Shown here in pieces: positions 37,811 to 46,479 of a stretch of 64,000 nt of DNA. Below the pieces are notes generated by a model that searched no databases, was not told the origin of the DNA, and was given only the letters and a program-made list of their open reading frames with translations. Each line of letters starts with the position of its first letter. Position 1 is the first letter of the stretch. The stretch comes from Flavimaribacter sediminis (GTDB lineage Bacteria > Pseudomonadota > Alphaproteobacteria > Rhizobiales > Rhizobiaceae): the NCBI RefSeq assembly GCF_019492055.1, contig NZ_JAICBX010000003.1:1-64000 (forward strand), written 5' to 3'. A program made the position numbers and the translations under genes.

Positions 37811-39612
37811 CTGACACATCGATCCTTTCCGTCATTCACTACCAGGTCATGTGGGACCGGCTGATTTCGGTCGTCGAGGAACAGGCGCAGGCGCTTATCC
37901 GCACCGGCTTTTCGACATCGACCCGAGAGGCGGGCGACGTCTCCGCAGGCATCTTTGACACCAGCGGCGACATGCTCGCACAGGCCGTGACCGGAACGCC
38001 CGGCCACGTCAACTCCATGGCCCGCGCAGTGGCGCACTTCCTCGACAGGTTCCCGGTCGACACGATGAAGCCGGGCGACGTCTTCATTACCAACGACCCC
38101 TGGAAGGGCACCGGACACCTGCACGACTTCACGGTCGTCACGCCGGCCTTCTTCAACGGCGCGTGCGTCAGCCTGTTTGCGTGCACCTGCCATGTCGTCG
38201 ATGTCGGCGGCCGCGGCATTGGCCCGGACGGACGCCAGGTCTACGAAGAGGGTATTTACATCCCGCTGATGTACTTCGCCCGCGAGGGCAGGGTCGACGA
38301 AACCATGATCGAGATCGTGCGCGGCAATGTCCGCGAACCGGTGCAGGTGATCGGCGACATCTACTCGCTCGCCGCCTGCAACGACATCGGCTGCGAACGG
38401 CTTGTGGAGATGATGAGCGAATTCGGCATCGAAACCCTCGACGCGCTCGGCGAGCACATTCTCGACAAGACCGCCCGGGCCATGAAGGAAGCCATTGCGG
38501 ACATTGCGCCCGGAACCTTCCACAACACCATGCGGGTTGACGGCTACGAACGCCCGCTCGATCTGGTCGCGGCGCTGACCGTGCACGAGGACCACATATC
38601 CGTCGATTTCGAGGGCACGTCCGCCCCCTCGCCTTTCGGCATCAACGTGCCCTTCTGCTACACGGAGGCCTATGCGACCTTCGGCGTCAAATGCGTCGTC
38701 GCGCCCAAGGTGCCGAACAACGCCGCTTCGCTCGCGGCGATCCGCATATCGACCCCGGAAAACTGCATCCTCAACGCCAAGCATCCCCTGCCCGTCGCCA
38801 CGCGGCACATTACGGGTCAGTTGTTGCCAGACGTCATGTTCGGTTGCCTGTCGCAGGTACGAACGCGGGCCGGAGACCCTCTCGCAGTCCCGGCGGAAGG
38901 GTCTTCCTGCCTGTGGAACCTCTTTGCGATGGGCGGCGCCGGCCGTGTCGACGCCGAACCCGAAACGCTTGCCGACGCCCGCGTTTTCAACGTGATGAGC
39001 TTCCACTCCGGCGGCGCCGGCGCCCGCGCCGGCAAGGACGGACTGTCGGCGACCGCTTTTCCGTCGGGAGTGCGCAACGTGCCGATCGAAATCACCGAGG
39101 CCGGATCTCCCATGATCGTCTGGCGCAAGGAATACCGCACAGATTCGGGCGGCGCGGGCTATTACCGCGGCGGCCTCGGCCAGATCATGGAAGTCGACAC
39201 GCTCGATACGGCGCCCTTCGCCGTCAGCGCCAATTACGACCGTGTTCTGTTCCCGCCCCGCGGCCGCGATGGCGGCCAGGACGGCGCCGCCGGCGTTGTC
39301 CGCCTCAAATCGGGCGAACATCTGCGCGGCAAGGGCCAGCAGACAGTGCCCTATGGCGAACGACTGCTCATCGAAATGCCGGGAGGCGGCGGGATCGGCG
39401 ATCCCCTGCAGCGTCCGGCCGAAATGGTCGCGAAAGATGTCCGCGAAGGCATGGTGTCGGCCGAAAAGGCGCGCAGCGTCTACGGCGTCGCGCTCGATGA
39501 CGCCCATGCGGTAATTGCCGATCAAACCGAAACCCTGAGAATGCAACTGAGGGCGAAAATGAAACAGGACGCGGCAGAGGACCGGTCCGTGCAAATGGAG
39601 ACAAGCAAATGA
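37807..39612 (+). CDS. hyuB: hydantoinase B/oxoprolinase family protein
   Basis: 601-residue HyuB-type subunit, full length for the family. Early conserved segments are VIHYQVMWDRLISVVEEQAQAL, then SGDMLAQAVTGTPGHVNSM, DVFITNDPWKGTGHLHDFTV and the metal/active-site region VDVGGRGIGPDGRQVYEEG. The C-terminal glycine-rich stretch LLIEMPGGGGIGDPLQRP is also typical. It forms the catalytic complex with HyuA (4-bp overlap upstream) and is coupled by another 4-bp overlap to a luciferase-like monooxygenase. Confidence 0.9.
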   Translation: MTDTSILSVIHYQVMWDRLISVVEEQAQALIRTGFSTSTREAGDVSAGIFDTSGDMLAQAVTGTPGHVNSMARAVAHFLDRFPVDTMKPGDVFITNDPWKGTGHLHDFTVVTPAFFNGACVSLFACTCHVVDVGGRGIGPDGRQVYEEGIYIPLMYFAREGRVDETMIEIVRGNVREPVQVIGDIYSLAACNDIGCERLVEMMSEFGIETLDALGEHILDKTARAMKEAIADIAPGTFHNTMRVDGYERPLDLVAALTVHEDHISVDFEGTSAPSPFGINVPFCYTEAYATFGVKCVVAPKVPNNAASLAAIRISTPENCILNAKHPLPVATRHITGQLLPDVMFGCLSQVRTRAGDPLAVPAEGSSCLWNLFAMGGAGRVDAEPETLADARVFNVMSFHSGGAGARAGKDGLSATAFPSGVRNVPIEITEAGSPMIVWRKEYRTDSGGAGYYRGGLGQIMEVDTLDTAPFAVSANYDRVLFPPRGRDGGQDGAAGVVRLKSGEHLRGKGQQTVPYGERLLIEMPGGGGIGDPLQRPAEMVAKDVREGMVSAEKARSVYGVALDDAHAVIADQTETLRMQLRAKMKQDAAEDRSVQMETSK

Positions 39613-40616
39613 TAGTAAGCGCCGGACTGCCAACCGGGATGGAAGGCCTGACCTATCCGATCCCTTTTTCTTCGACGGAAAACGTCCTGAAGATCGCGAC
39701 CCATGCGGAAGACCTCGGCTACCATTCGGTCTGGGGCAACGACCACATGACCACGCAGACCTATGTTCGCGACGAATTCCCCGAGCCGCCGCGCTTCTGG
39801 GAGCCGCTGATCACCTACGCCTTCATCGCCGCGGCCACCACCAGGCTGCGCTTCGGCACCGGCATTCTGGTCCTGCCGATGCGCCGCGACATCGTCGTCA
39901 CGGCCAAGCAGATCGCGACCCTCGATCACTTCAGCGGCGGCCGGCTGGAAATCGGCGTCGGCGTCGGCGCCTATCGCGAGGAGTTCGAGGCGCTGTGGCC
40001 TGATTCGGGCGCGAATCGCGGCGCGATGGTGGAAGAAGGCGTGGAAGCGCTCAACAAGCTCTTTTCCGACCGCGTTTCCAGCTTCGACGGAAAATACTAC
40101 CAGTACCGCGATGTCGAGCTTGCGCCCAAGACGCTGCAGAAGAAGCTGCCGATCTATTTCGGCGGAAACAGCCCGAAGCATCTGCCGCGCGTCGCGCGGC
40201 TCGCCGACGGCTGGATTCCGGCCGGCATGGACGTCGGCAAGATGGGCGGCATGATCACCCACCTCAAGGAACTTGTCGAAAAGGAAGGCCGCGACCCTTC
40301 AACCATCCAGATCGCCCCGCAATTCACATGCTATGTCGGCAAGACCCGTGAAGAGGCGCGTGAGCGCTTCAGCCAGAGCCAGATGTACAAACATATGGTT
40401 TCGCTGAAGAAATCGACGCTTAAGAGCGAAGGCGAGCAGGATCTGTCCGACGTCAACCTCGTCGGTTCGGTCGACGAAGTGGTGGAAAAGGCGATCGCGG
40501 CGCGCGAAGCCGGCGTCACCCATCTTCTCGGTCTTTACTTTGCCGCCAACGACGTTCAGGAATTGCTCGACCAGATGCAGCTGTTCGCGGAAGAAGTGAC
40601 GCCGAAAATAACATGA
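39609..40616 (+). CDS. LLM class flavin-dependent oxidoreductase (first of two)
   Basis: 335-residue luciferase-like TIM-barrel enzyme. Family features are the first strand MIVSAGLPTG, AEDLGYHSVWGNDHMTT near 30-46, TTRLRFGTGILVLPMRRDIVVTAKQIATLDHFSGGRLEIGVGVGAYREEF split around residues 77-122, and IYFGGNSPKHLPRVARLADGW near 178. Such enzymes use reduced FMN or F420 for mono-oxygenation or oxidation, including cleavage of N-heterocycles (RutA is an example). Coupled by ATGA overlaps both to hyuB and to the PLP-enzyme gene. Substrate unknown. Confidence 0.88.
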   Translation: MIVSAGLPTGMEGLTYPIPFSSTENVLKIATHAEDLGYHSVWGNDHMTTQTYVRDEFPEPPRFWEPLITYAFIAAATTRLRFGTGILVLPMRRDIVVTAKQIATLDHFSGGRLEIGVGVGAYREEFEALWPDSGANRGAMVEEGVEALNKLFSDRVSSFDGKYYQYRDVELAPKTLQKKLPIYFGGNSPKHLPRVARLADGWIPAGMDVGKMGGMITHLKELVEKEGRDPSTIQIAPQFTCYVGKTREEARERFSQSQMYKHMVSLKKSTLKSEGEQDLSDVNLVGSVDEVVEKAIAAREAGVTHLLGLYFAANDVQELLDQMQLFAEEVTPKIT

Positions 40617-41872
40617 CCAGACTGAATTCCGGAATGCTGCCCGGTAGCGCGGCAATCGGGCAACGTTCGCTTGGCGATCCCTCCAGGAGCTTCCCGCTCC
40701 TGCCGGTGATCGTCGACGGCTGTCCGGCGACGTCCACCGACGCCATGCAGTATCCGCTGGAAATCGCCTATGATTACGACAAGGTCGATCGGTCGCTGTT
40801 CGATCAGGCGCCGTTGCCGGGCCTGTCGCGCTGGGCGCCGCTTCTGCCGCCGCTCGCCGACGGCCTGTCCATGGGCGAAGGCGGCACGCCCCTCGTCGAT
40901 GCGGAAGAATTCGGCCGCGAAATCGGCGTCAAGGGACGCCTCTGGCTGAAAGACGAAAGCCGCAACCCGACCTGGAGCCACAAGGACCGTCTGAACTACT
41001 GCGTGGTCAGCGCTGCGATCGCATCGGAGGCGCGCGGCATTGCCGTCGCCTCGTCGGGTAATCACGGCGCGGCGGCTGCGGCCTATGCGGCGCGCGCCGG
41101 GCTGCCCTGCGCCGTCATCGTCGCCCAGAACATGCCGGACGCCTATCTGCGTCTCATCACCAGCCTCGGCGCCCATGTCATCGCCAGCCCCACCGAAAGC
41201 CGCTGGACCGTGCTGCGTCGCATCGTCGACGAAGCGGGCTTCATGCCCGCCAGCAATCTGACCCGTTTCCATACGGGCAATCCCTATGGCCCGGAAGGCT
41301 ACAAGACCATTGCCTACGAACTGTTTCTCCAGCTTGGACGCAGCGTGCCGAGTACGGTGCTCGCGCCCACCGGATACGCCGAAATGCTGTTCGGCGTATG
41401 GAAGGGATTCCAGGAATTGAAAAACCTCGGCCTGACCGATCGTGTGCCGCGGATCCTGTCTGCCGAACCGGCCACGCGCGGCCCGCTCGCACGCGCCGTC
41501 AGCAGCAACGAGCCTGCCACGGAGGTGGACGGGCCGGCGTCCATCGCCATGGGCATTTCCTGTTCCGTCAGTTCCTGGCGCGGCGTGGTCGCGCTTGAAA
41601 ACAGTCGGGATCGCGCGCTGACGTCGTCGGAAGATACCTTCCAGGACATGCGCCGGCGGCTCGCCGCCAGGGGTCTGTACCAGGAATTCTCGGGCGTGGC
41701 CGGTCTCGCCGCCGCGAAGGAGGCGTCGGAGCGCGGCGTCGAACTCGATGGAGACGTGGTCGCAATCCTGACCTCCACGGGGCTCAAGGACGCCGAACTC
41801 CTCGCGCCTCCGGACAATCTCTATAATCTCGACTCGCTCGACACTCTCATCGCCGAGCTGCAGAGGATCTAG
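40613..41872 (+). CDS. PLP-dependent enzyme, threonine synthase-like
   Basis: 419-residue fold-type II PLP enzyme. The cofactor lysine lies in NPTWSHKDRLNYC near 120-131, where threonine synthases usually have NPTGSFKDR. The phosphate-binding loop is ASSGNHGAAAAAYAARAG near 149, and the C-terminal pyridine-contacting segment is AILTSTGLKD near 386. The unusual active-site loop (Gly to Trp and Phe to His beside the lysine), a catabolic operon setting and the lack of other threonine genes suggest a beta-elimination or ammonia-lyase reaction on an amino acid released by the upstream enzymes, not threonine synthesis. Linked by ATGA to the first LLM gene and 3 bp before the second. Confidence 0.85.
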   Translation: MTRLNSGMLPGSAAIGQRSLGDPSRSFPLLPVIVDGCPATSTDAMQYPLEIAYDYDKVDRSLFDQAPLPGLSRWAPLLPPLADGLSMGEGGTPLVDAEEFGREIGVKGRLWLKDESRNPTWSHKDRLNYCVVSAAIASEARGIAVASSGNHGAAAAAYAARAGLPCAVIVAQNMPDAYLRLITSLGAHVIASPTESRWTVLRRIVDEAGFMPASNLTRFHTGNPYGPEGYKTIAYELFLQLGRSVPSTVLAPTGYAEMLFGVWKGFQELKNLGLTDRVPRILSAEPATRGPLARAVSSNEPATEVDGPASIAMGISCSVSSWRGVVALENSRDRALTSSEDTFQDMRRRLAARGLYQEFSGVAGLAAAKEASERGVELDGDVVAILTSTGLKDAELLAPPDNLYNLDSLDTLIAELQRI

Positions 41873-41875
41873 ATC

Positions 41876-42853
41876 ATGTCTTCAGAAATAGGCGTCGCGC
41901 TGAACGGCAACGAACCCTGGCCCGAAGTTCAAAAGATGGGCGCGCTGATGGATGCGTCGGGGGTCGAAACCCTCTGGCTCGCCAGCCACCTCTTCCAGCG
42001 CGAGCCGGTCGCCAGCGCCGCAGCCATATTGAGCGCCACGAGCCGGCTGAAAATCGCCCTGATGGCGATGAGCCCGTTCAGCGTGCACCCGGTCTATATC
42101 GCCATGGCGGCCGCCACGCTCGACGAATTGTTTCCCGGCCGCGTTTCGCTCTGTCTCGGCGTCGGCGCGCCGCGCGATCTTGAAGCCGCCGGTATCGAAT
42201 CAGACAAGCCGCTCCTGGTCATGCGCGAAGCACTGGAGCTCTGCCGCGCGCTGTTGAGCGGCGAGGTCGTGCGGTTCCAGGGCAAGCGTTTCCAGGTGGA
42301 GGGTCGCGCGCTGGAGGCCGGCAAACGCAATGTGCCGCTGATCCTCGCGGCGTCCGGCCCGAAGATGCTGAAACTCGCGGGCTCCCACGCCGACGGCCTG
42401 CTCATCAGCGCCGCCGCATCCGTCGCCTTTATCCAGTCTTGCCTCACGGAAACCGCCGCCGGCGAAGCCGAATCCGGAAGCAAGATCCGTCGCATGGGCC
42501 TCGTCTACGCCGCCATCGACGAGGATGAGACGCGCGCATTCGACAGCCTGCGCCGCAAGATGGCCTTCATCCTGCGCGGCATGCATCACAAGACCAACAT
42601 CGAACTCGGCGGCGGAACACTCGATCAGCCGGCGCTCGCAAGGGCCTATGCGGAGAGCGACTGGCCAACCGTCGAGAGCCTCGTGAGCGACGACATCGTG
42701 CGCAGGCATGCGGTCGCCGGCAAACCTGAAGACGTGCGCAAGCGCCTGTCGGAGTATGAGAATGTCGGGTTGGACCAGCTGATCGTCACCGGCGTCGCAA
42801 GCGCGGAAGAACTGGCTCCGCTTCTCAATAGTCTTGCAGCAATTCGCGACTGA
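41876..42853 (+). CDS. LLM class flavin-dependent oxidoreductase (second of two)
   Basis: 325-residue luciferase-like protein, only distantly similar to the one encoded at 39609-40616 when the two are compared by eye. Recognisable parts are IGVALNGNEPWPEVQKMGALMDASGVETLWLASHLF at the N-terminus (shown in pieces as IGVALNGNEPWPE and VETLWLASHLF), LDELFPGRVSLCLGVGAPRDLEAAG near 83-106 and VPLILAASGPKMLKLAGSHADG near 152. It starts 3 bp after the PLP-enzyme gene and is the last enzyme gene before the IclR regulator. It probably acts in the same pathway with reduced flavin or F420. Specific reaction unknown. Confidence 0.86.
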   Translation: MSSEIGVALNGNEPWPEVQKMGALMDASGVETLWLASHLFQREPVASAAAILSATSRLKIALMAMSPFSVHPVYIAMAAATLDELFPGRVSLCLGVGAPRDLEAAGIESDKPLLVMREALELCRALLSGEVVRFQGKRFQVEGRALEAGKRNVPLILAASGPKMLKLAGSHADGLLISAAASVAFIQSCLTETAAGEAESGSKIRRMGLVYAAIDEDETRAFDSLRRKMAFILRGMHHKTNIELGGGTLDQPALARAYAESDWPTVESLVSDDIVRRHAVAGKPEDVRKRLSEYENVGLDQLIVTGVASAEELAPLLNSLAAIRD

Positions 42854-42924
42854 TGGCACGATGCTGTCGAGTAATTGGGCGTCCGGGGAGTACGCTCAAA
42901 GTTTAGGCGCAAAGGATTGAAACC

Positions 42925-43746
42925 ATGGCCAGACATCTCTCCGAACTCGACGCGAACCAGTCGCTCTCCAAAGCGCTGATGATCGTCAAGATGCTAAGCT
43001 CCACACAAGGCGATATCGGCGTACGCGAACTTGGCCGACGGCTGGACATCCCGCCCAGCGTCGTCCACCGTTTGCTGGCGACCTTGAAGAACCACGATTT
43101 CGTCGAGCAGGATCCGCGTACTATGCGCTACCGCACCGGATACGGGCTTTACGAGGCGGGCCAATCCTATCTCGTTCAAAGAACGCTCGCCGACGCCGCA
43201 TTCGAGGAACTTCAGAAAGTCGCGAAAAACTGCAATATGGCCGCCTATCTCGGCGCAATGCACGACACCGAAATGGTGTATTTCCTCTCTTTGCCGAGCC
43301 CTCCGATACACGTCTACCCGCAACCCGGCCGAACCGCTCCGCTGCATTCCACCTCCATCGGCAAGATCGCGCTCGCCCGGCTTGAAAACAACGAACTGGC
43401 GACCTTCCTGCAGACACTGGATATGCCGCGTCTGACTGGCAACACGATTGTCGAACCGATACAGCTCTATGAAGAGGTGATTGAAGTCCGCAAGACCGGC
43501 TATGCGGATTGTCGGGGTGAAAACATCGAAGGCATCTACGCCATCGGCGTTCCGGTGCTCGACAGCCGCGGCGAGATCGTCGCAGGCATCAGCCTCGCCT
43601 CGCCAGGACCGGAAATGTTTCGCGAAATCAGAGACAGCGCGCTTGAACAGTTGCGCCGCGCCTCGGCGATCATTACCGAGCGCCTGTCGCGGCTGGTCAG
43701 CATTCCCGACACGGCGTCCACATCCAGCCACCGTCAACACGCCTAG
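42925..43746 (+). CDS. IclR family transcriptional regulator (Liv/Hyu operon)
   Basis: 273-residue IclR protein: winged helix at about 14-75 (LSKALMIVKMLSSTQGDIGV, then LDIPPSVVHRLLATLKNHDF) and the effector-binding domain with PLHSTSIGKIALARLENNEL near 140 and ENIEGIYAIGVPVLDSRGEIVAGISLA near 200-225. AAAGGA precedes the ATG. It lies 71 bp downstream of the last catabolic gene, same strand, and probably regulates the divergent binding-protein/permease promoters. It ends in a 4-bp CTAG overlap with the stop codon of the convergent hydrolase gene. Confidence 0.9.
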   Translation: MARHLSELDANQSLSKALMIVKMLSSTQGDIGVRELGRRLDIPPSVVHRLLATLKNHDFVEQDPRTMRYRTGYGLYEAGQSYLVQRTLADAAFEELQKVAKNCNMAAYLGAMHDTEMVYFLSLPSPPIHVYPQPGRTAPLHSTSIGKIALARLENNELATFLQTLDMPRLTGNTIVEPIQLYEEVIEVRKTGYADCRGENIEGIYAIGVPVLDSRGEIVAGISLASPGPEMFREIRDSALEQLRRASAIITERLSRLVSIPDTASTSSHRQHA

Positions 43747-44678
43747 TTGCGGGCGAGAAATCCCGATATTGCGGGGACCAGGCCCGGGTGCAAGGGATGC
43801 GAGGGGTCGGTATAGGTCGCCAATGGCTGACCTGGAGCATCGACCTTCAGCATGTGCGTCGCGCCCTCAAGAACCACCTTTTCGGCTTGCGGCAGCGCTT
43901 CGGCGAGCAGATCGGCGTCCATCGGCTTGACCTGTATGTCCGCATCCCCCTGAACGATCAGCGCAGGCCCCTGCCAGTCATGCGCCAGAGCAACGGGATC
44001 GTGAGAGAACAGATCGATCATGTAGCGCTGCAGGCCGGGCGAGAATATCGCCTTCAGATGCGGCGGCAGCTCGTCGGGATCGGCGGTGCGACCGGCCTCT
44101 AGACCCGTAACGATACGATCGATCGCCGGCATCGAGGGCGCCATGCCCGGCATCGCGCGCAGCTGTTCCCGCAACAATTCCCCCATCGGCCGTCCGGCGG
44201 TTGAAAGCAGCAACAGTCCGCAGAGTGGTTCAGGCGGCTTGCGGCTTGCGACAAGCGCAACCAGCCCGCCTTCCGAATGGCCTGCGATCCAGACGCACGG
44301 GGCCATCTCCGCAGCGCGTTTCACCCAGTCGCGCACGTCCCCGGCATAGGCTTCGATCGTCACATCATTGGGATCTGCAATGGCTGCGCTGCTGTCGAAG
44401 AGGCCGCGCTTGTCGATCCTGATCGAGGCTATCCCGGCTTCTGCGAGTTCGTCCGCCAGCATCTTGTATGCGTTGCTGTCCAGCCCTCCCTGCGGGCCGT
44501 TGCCGTCGCGGTCCACAGGACCGGAGCCGGGGATGATGACGACCACATGGCGTGCGCCTTCCACGGCGGTCGCCTCTCCGGCCAGCGGACCTTCCGGTCC
44601 GTCGATCATGATCGTTTTCGCCATTGATGAACCTGTAATGACAAGCAACAGGGCCAGAAGCCACGGCCCCATGGACAT
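43743..44678 (-). CDS. exported alpha/beta hydrolase
   Basis: 311-residue serine hydrolase with an N-terminal signal peptide or anchor (MSMGPWLLALLLVITGSSMA). The oxyanion region is VVIIPGSGPVDRDGNG, the nucleophile elbow is AGHSEGGLVALVAS near 142, the acid Asp is in IVQGDADIQVKPMD and the His in LEGATHMLKVD. The DRDGNG-GLDSNAYKMLADEL pattern is typical of exported bacterial esterase-like hydrolases of the YqiA/S9-related group. Start may be the ATG at 44678 or a TTG at 44699 that has a better-spaced AAGGG. Substrate unknown; probably an ester or peptide-like compound in the periplasm. Confidence 0.82.
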   Translation of the reverse strand: MSMGPWLLALLLVITGSSMAKTIMIDGPEGPLAGEATAVEGARHVVVIIPGSGPVDRDGNGPQGGLDSNAYKMLADELAEAGIASIRIDKRGLFDSSAAIADPNDVTIEAYAGDVRDWVKRAAEMAPCVWIAGHSEGGLVALVASRKPPEPLCGLLLLSTAGRPMGELLREQLRAMPGMAPSMPAIDRIVTGLEAGRTADPDELPPHLKAIFSPGLQRYMIDLFSHDPVALAHDWQGPALIVQGDADIQVKPMDADLLAEALPQAEKVVLEGATHMLKVDAPGQPLATYTDPSHPLHPGLVPAISGFLARN

Positions 44679-44897
44679 AAATTTGCGGAATTCACCCAAC
44701 GGCGTTCACCCTTGCAGCCTGCTGGATAGATGGGGCCTTTCGGCCGTTCAAGAACTGACGCGACGCCGGCCGGGAATCAGATTTACACCAACTGGACGGG
44801 AAAACGCCAGCGCTCCGCCCCCACGGATAAGCGCAGTAAACTCCGGTTGAGAAACCTGTTATAAAGCACCCATCGGGGAAGTCATGGGGCGCGCATC

Positions 44898-46463
44898 GTG
44901 AGATTGATCAACAGAAGAGAGATGCTTGCCGCGAGCGCAGGCGCTGCGGCTTTGCTGGCCGGATCGCCGCTGGCGCGACGCTCGGCGTTCGCCGCGGAAA
45001 GACCCGCGCTGCCGATACCCCGCGAGTTGCGTCCGGGGCCGAATGGCGAAGTCCGGCTCAACGCCAGTCCGTCATCGGTGGAATTCCTGTCCGGCGTCAA
45101 GACGCCTACTTTCGGAATAAACGGTCCCTATCTCGGACCGGCGATACGCGCGCGAAGCGGCGAAACTCTGCAGATGCGCGTTCACAATGGACTTGCGCAG
45201 GACCTCACCATGCACTGGCATGGTCTGAAAATTCCCGGAGACGTTGACGGCAGCCCCTATAACATTATCAGGCCCGGCGCGAATTGGGATATTGCTCTTC
45301 CGATCGACCAACACGCCGCCACCTGCTGGTTTCACCCGCATGTCTATCCAGCCACGGCTGAACTCGTCATCAAGGGCCTCGCCGGCCTCTTCCTGATCGA
45401 TGACGAACAGTCTGACGCTCTTCCGCTGCCCTCCACATGGGGCGTGGACGACATCCCGGTGATCATCCAGGACCGTCATTTCAATTCAGACGGCGCGTTC
45501 TTTCATCGCTTCAATCTCGCCGCCGTCACCACAGGATATGTCGAAGACGTGGCCCTGATCAACGGCGCTGTGTACCCGCAGGCCAAGACCGCGCGCGGCT
45601 GGATCAGATTGCGGCTCCTGAATGGATCGAATGCGCGCAGCTACCGGCTGGCGATCTCCGACGACAGGCCGTTCTTCGTAATCGCCAGCGACGGCGGCCT
45701 TCTCGAAGAGCCAGTCCGCCTCAGTGAACTGACCATGTACGCCGGAGAACGCTACGAAGTGCTGGTGGATGCTCGCAACGGCAATCCGTTCGAGCTTGTC
45801 ACGCGCCCCGTAAGCCAGCTCGCCATGAACCTGCCGCCTTTCGACACCGACCTGCCCCTGGTGACATTCGTCCCGGACGGCGCGGACGGCCGAGGCCGGC
45901 TTCCCGACGCCCTGGTTCCATTGGAGCCGCTGGACGTCAATTTGCCGCCGGTCAGCCGCAACTTCGTGATGAACATGAACCTCGACGACCAGGGCATGAA
46001 ACTTTTCAGGGAAGCAGGCCTGATGGCCATGAACAAGTCCGGCAAGTCCGACGCCGAAACTCTCAGGAAAGTCCGCGCCCTTTTGTATGACGGGCCGCCC
46101 TTGTCCCTGTCGCAACAGCTCTCCGCAAACGCCGTCAACGGCAAGTCCTTCGCCCTTAACGAGGTCTCCGACAACGCGCCGATCGGCGTCAATCTTCGCT
46201 GGCGGCTTTCCGAAGGAGACGACAGGATGCTGCATCCCGTCCACATTCACGGATGCCAGTTCCGGCTTCTGTCCATCAGCGGCAAGCAGCCCCCGGCGCA
46301 TATGCGCGGCTGGAAGGACATCGCGCCGGTGGAAAAAGGCGGATTTTGCGATATCCAGGTGGCGTTTCGCCATCCGGCGTCAAGGCAATACCCCTTCATG
46401 CTCCATTGTCACATCCTGGAGCACGAGGATTCGGGAATGATGACGGATTTCACCGTGTCCTGA
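44898..46463 (+). CDS. multicopper oxidase, Tat-exported (CueO/laccase-like)
   Basis: 521 residues. A GTG start at 44898 is needed to keep the twin-arginine signal (RLINRREMLAASAGAAALL), which directs a folded, copper-loaded enzyme to the periplasm. All four copper motifs are present: HWHG (106-109), FHPH (145-148), HPVHIHG near 446, and HCHILEHEDSGMM (503-515) with the T1 Cys504, His509 and axial Met514. It should couple one-electron oxidation of Cu(I), metals or phenols to O2 reduction. No methionine-rich CueO insert is evident. It is divergent from the hydrolase gene and stands 16 bp from the convergent ABC permease. Confidence 0.92.
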   Translation: MRLINRREMLAASAGAAALLAGSPLARRSAFAAERPALPIPRELRPGPNGEVRLNASPSSVEFLSGVKTPTFGINGPYLGPAIRARSGETLQMRVHNGLAQDLTMHWHGLKIPGDVDGSPYNIIRPGANWDIALPIDQHAATCWFHPHVYPATAELVIKGLAGLFLIDDEQSDALPLPSTWGVDDIPVIIQDRHFNSDGAFFHRFNLAAVTTGYVEDVALINGAVYPQAKTARGWIRLRLLNGSNARSYRLAISDDRPFFVIASDGGLLEEPVRLSELTMYAGERYEVLVDARNGNPFELVTRPVSQLAMNLPPFDTDLPLVTFVPDGADGRGRLPDALVPLEPLDVNLPPVSRNFVMNMNLDDQGMKLFREAGLMAMNKSGKSDAETLRKVRALLYDGPPLSLSQQLSANAVNGKSFALNEVSDNAPIGVNLRWRLSEGDDRMLHPVHIHGCQFRLLSISGKQPPAHMRGWKDIAPVEKGGFCDIQVAFRHPASRQYPFMLHCHILEHEDSGMMTDFTVS

Positions 46464-46479
46464 TCGATTGTCGGAGGCG

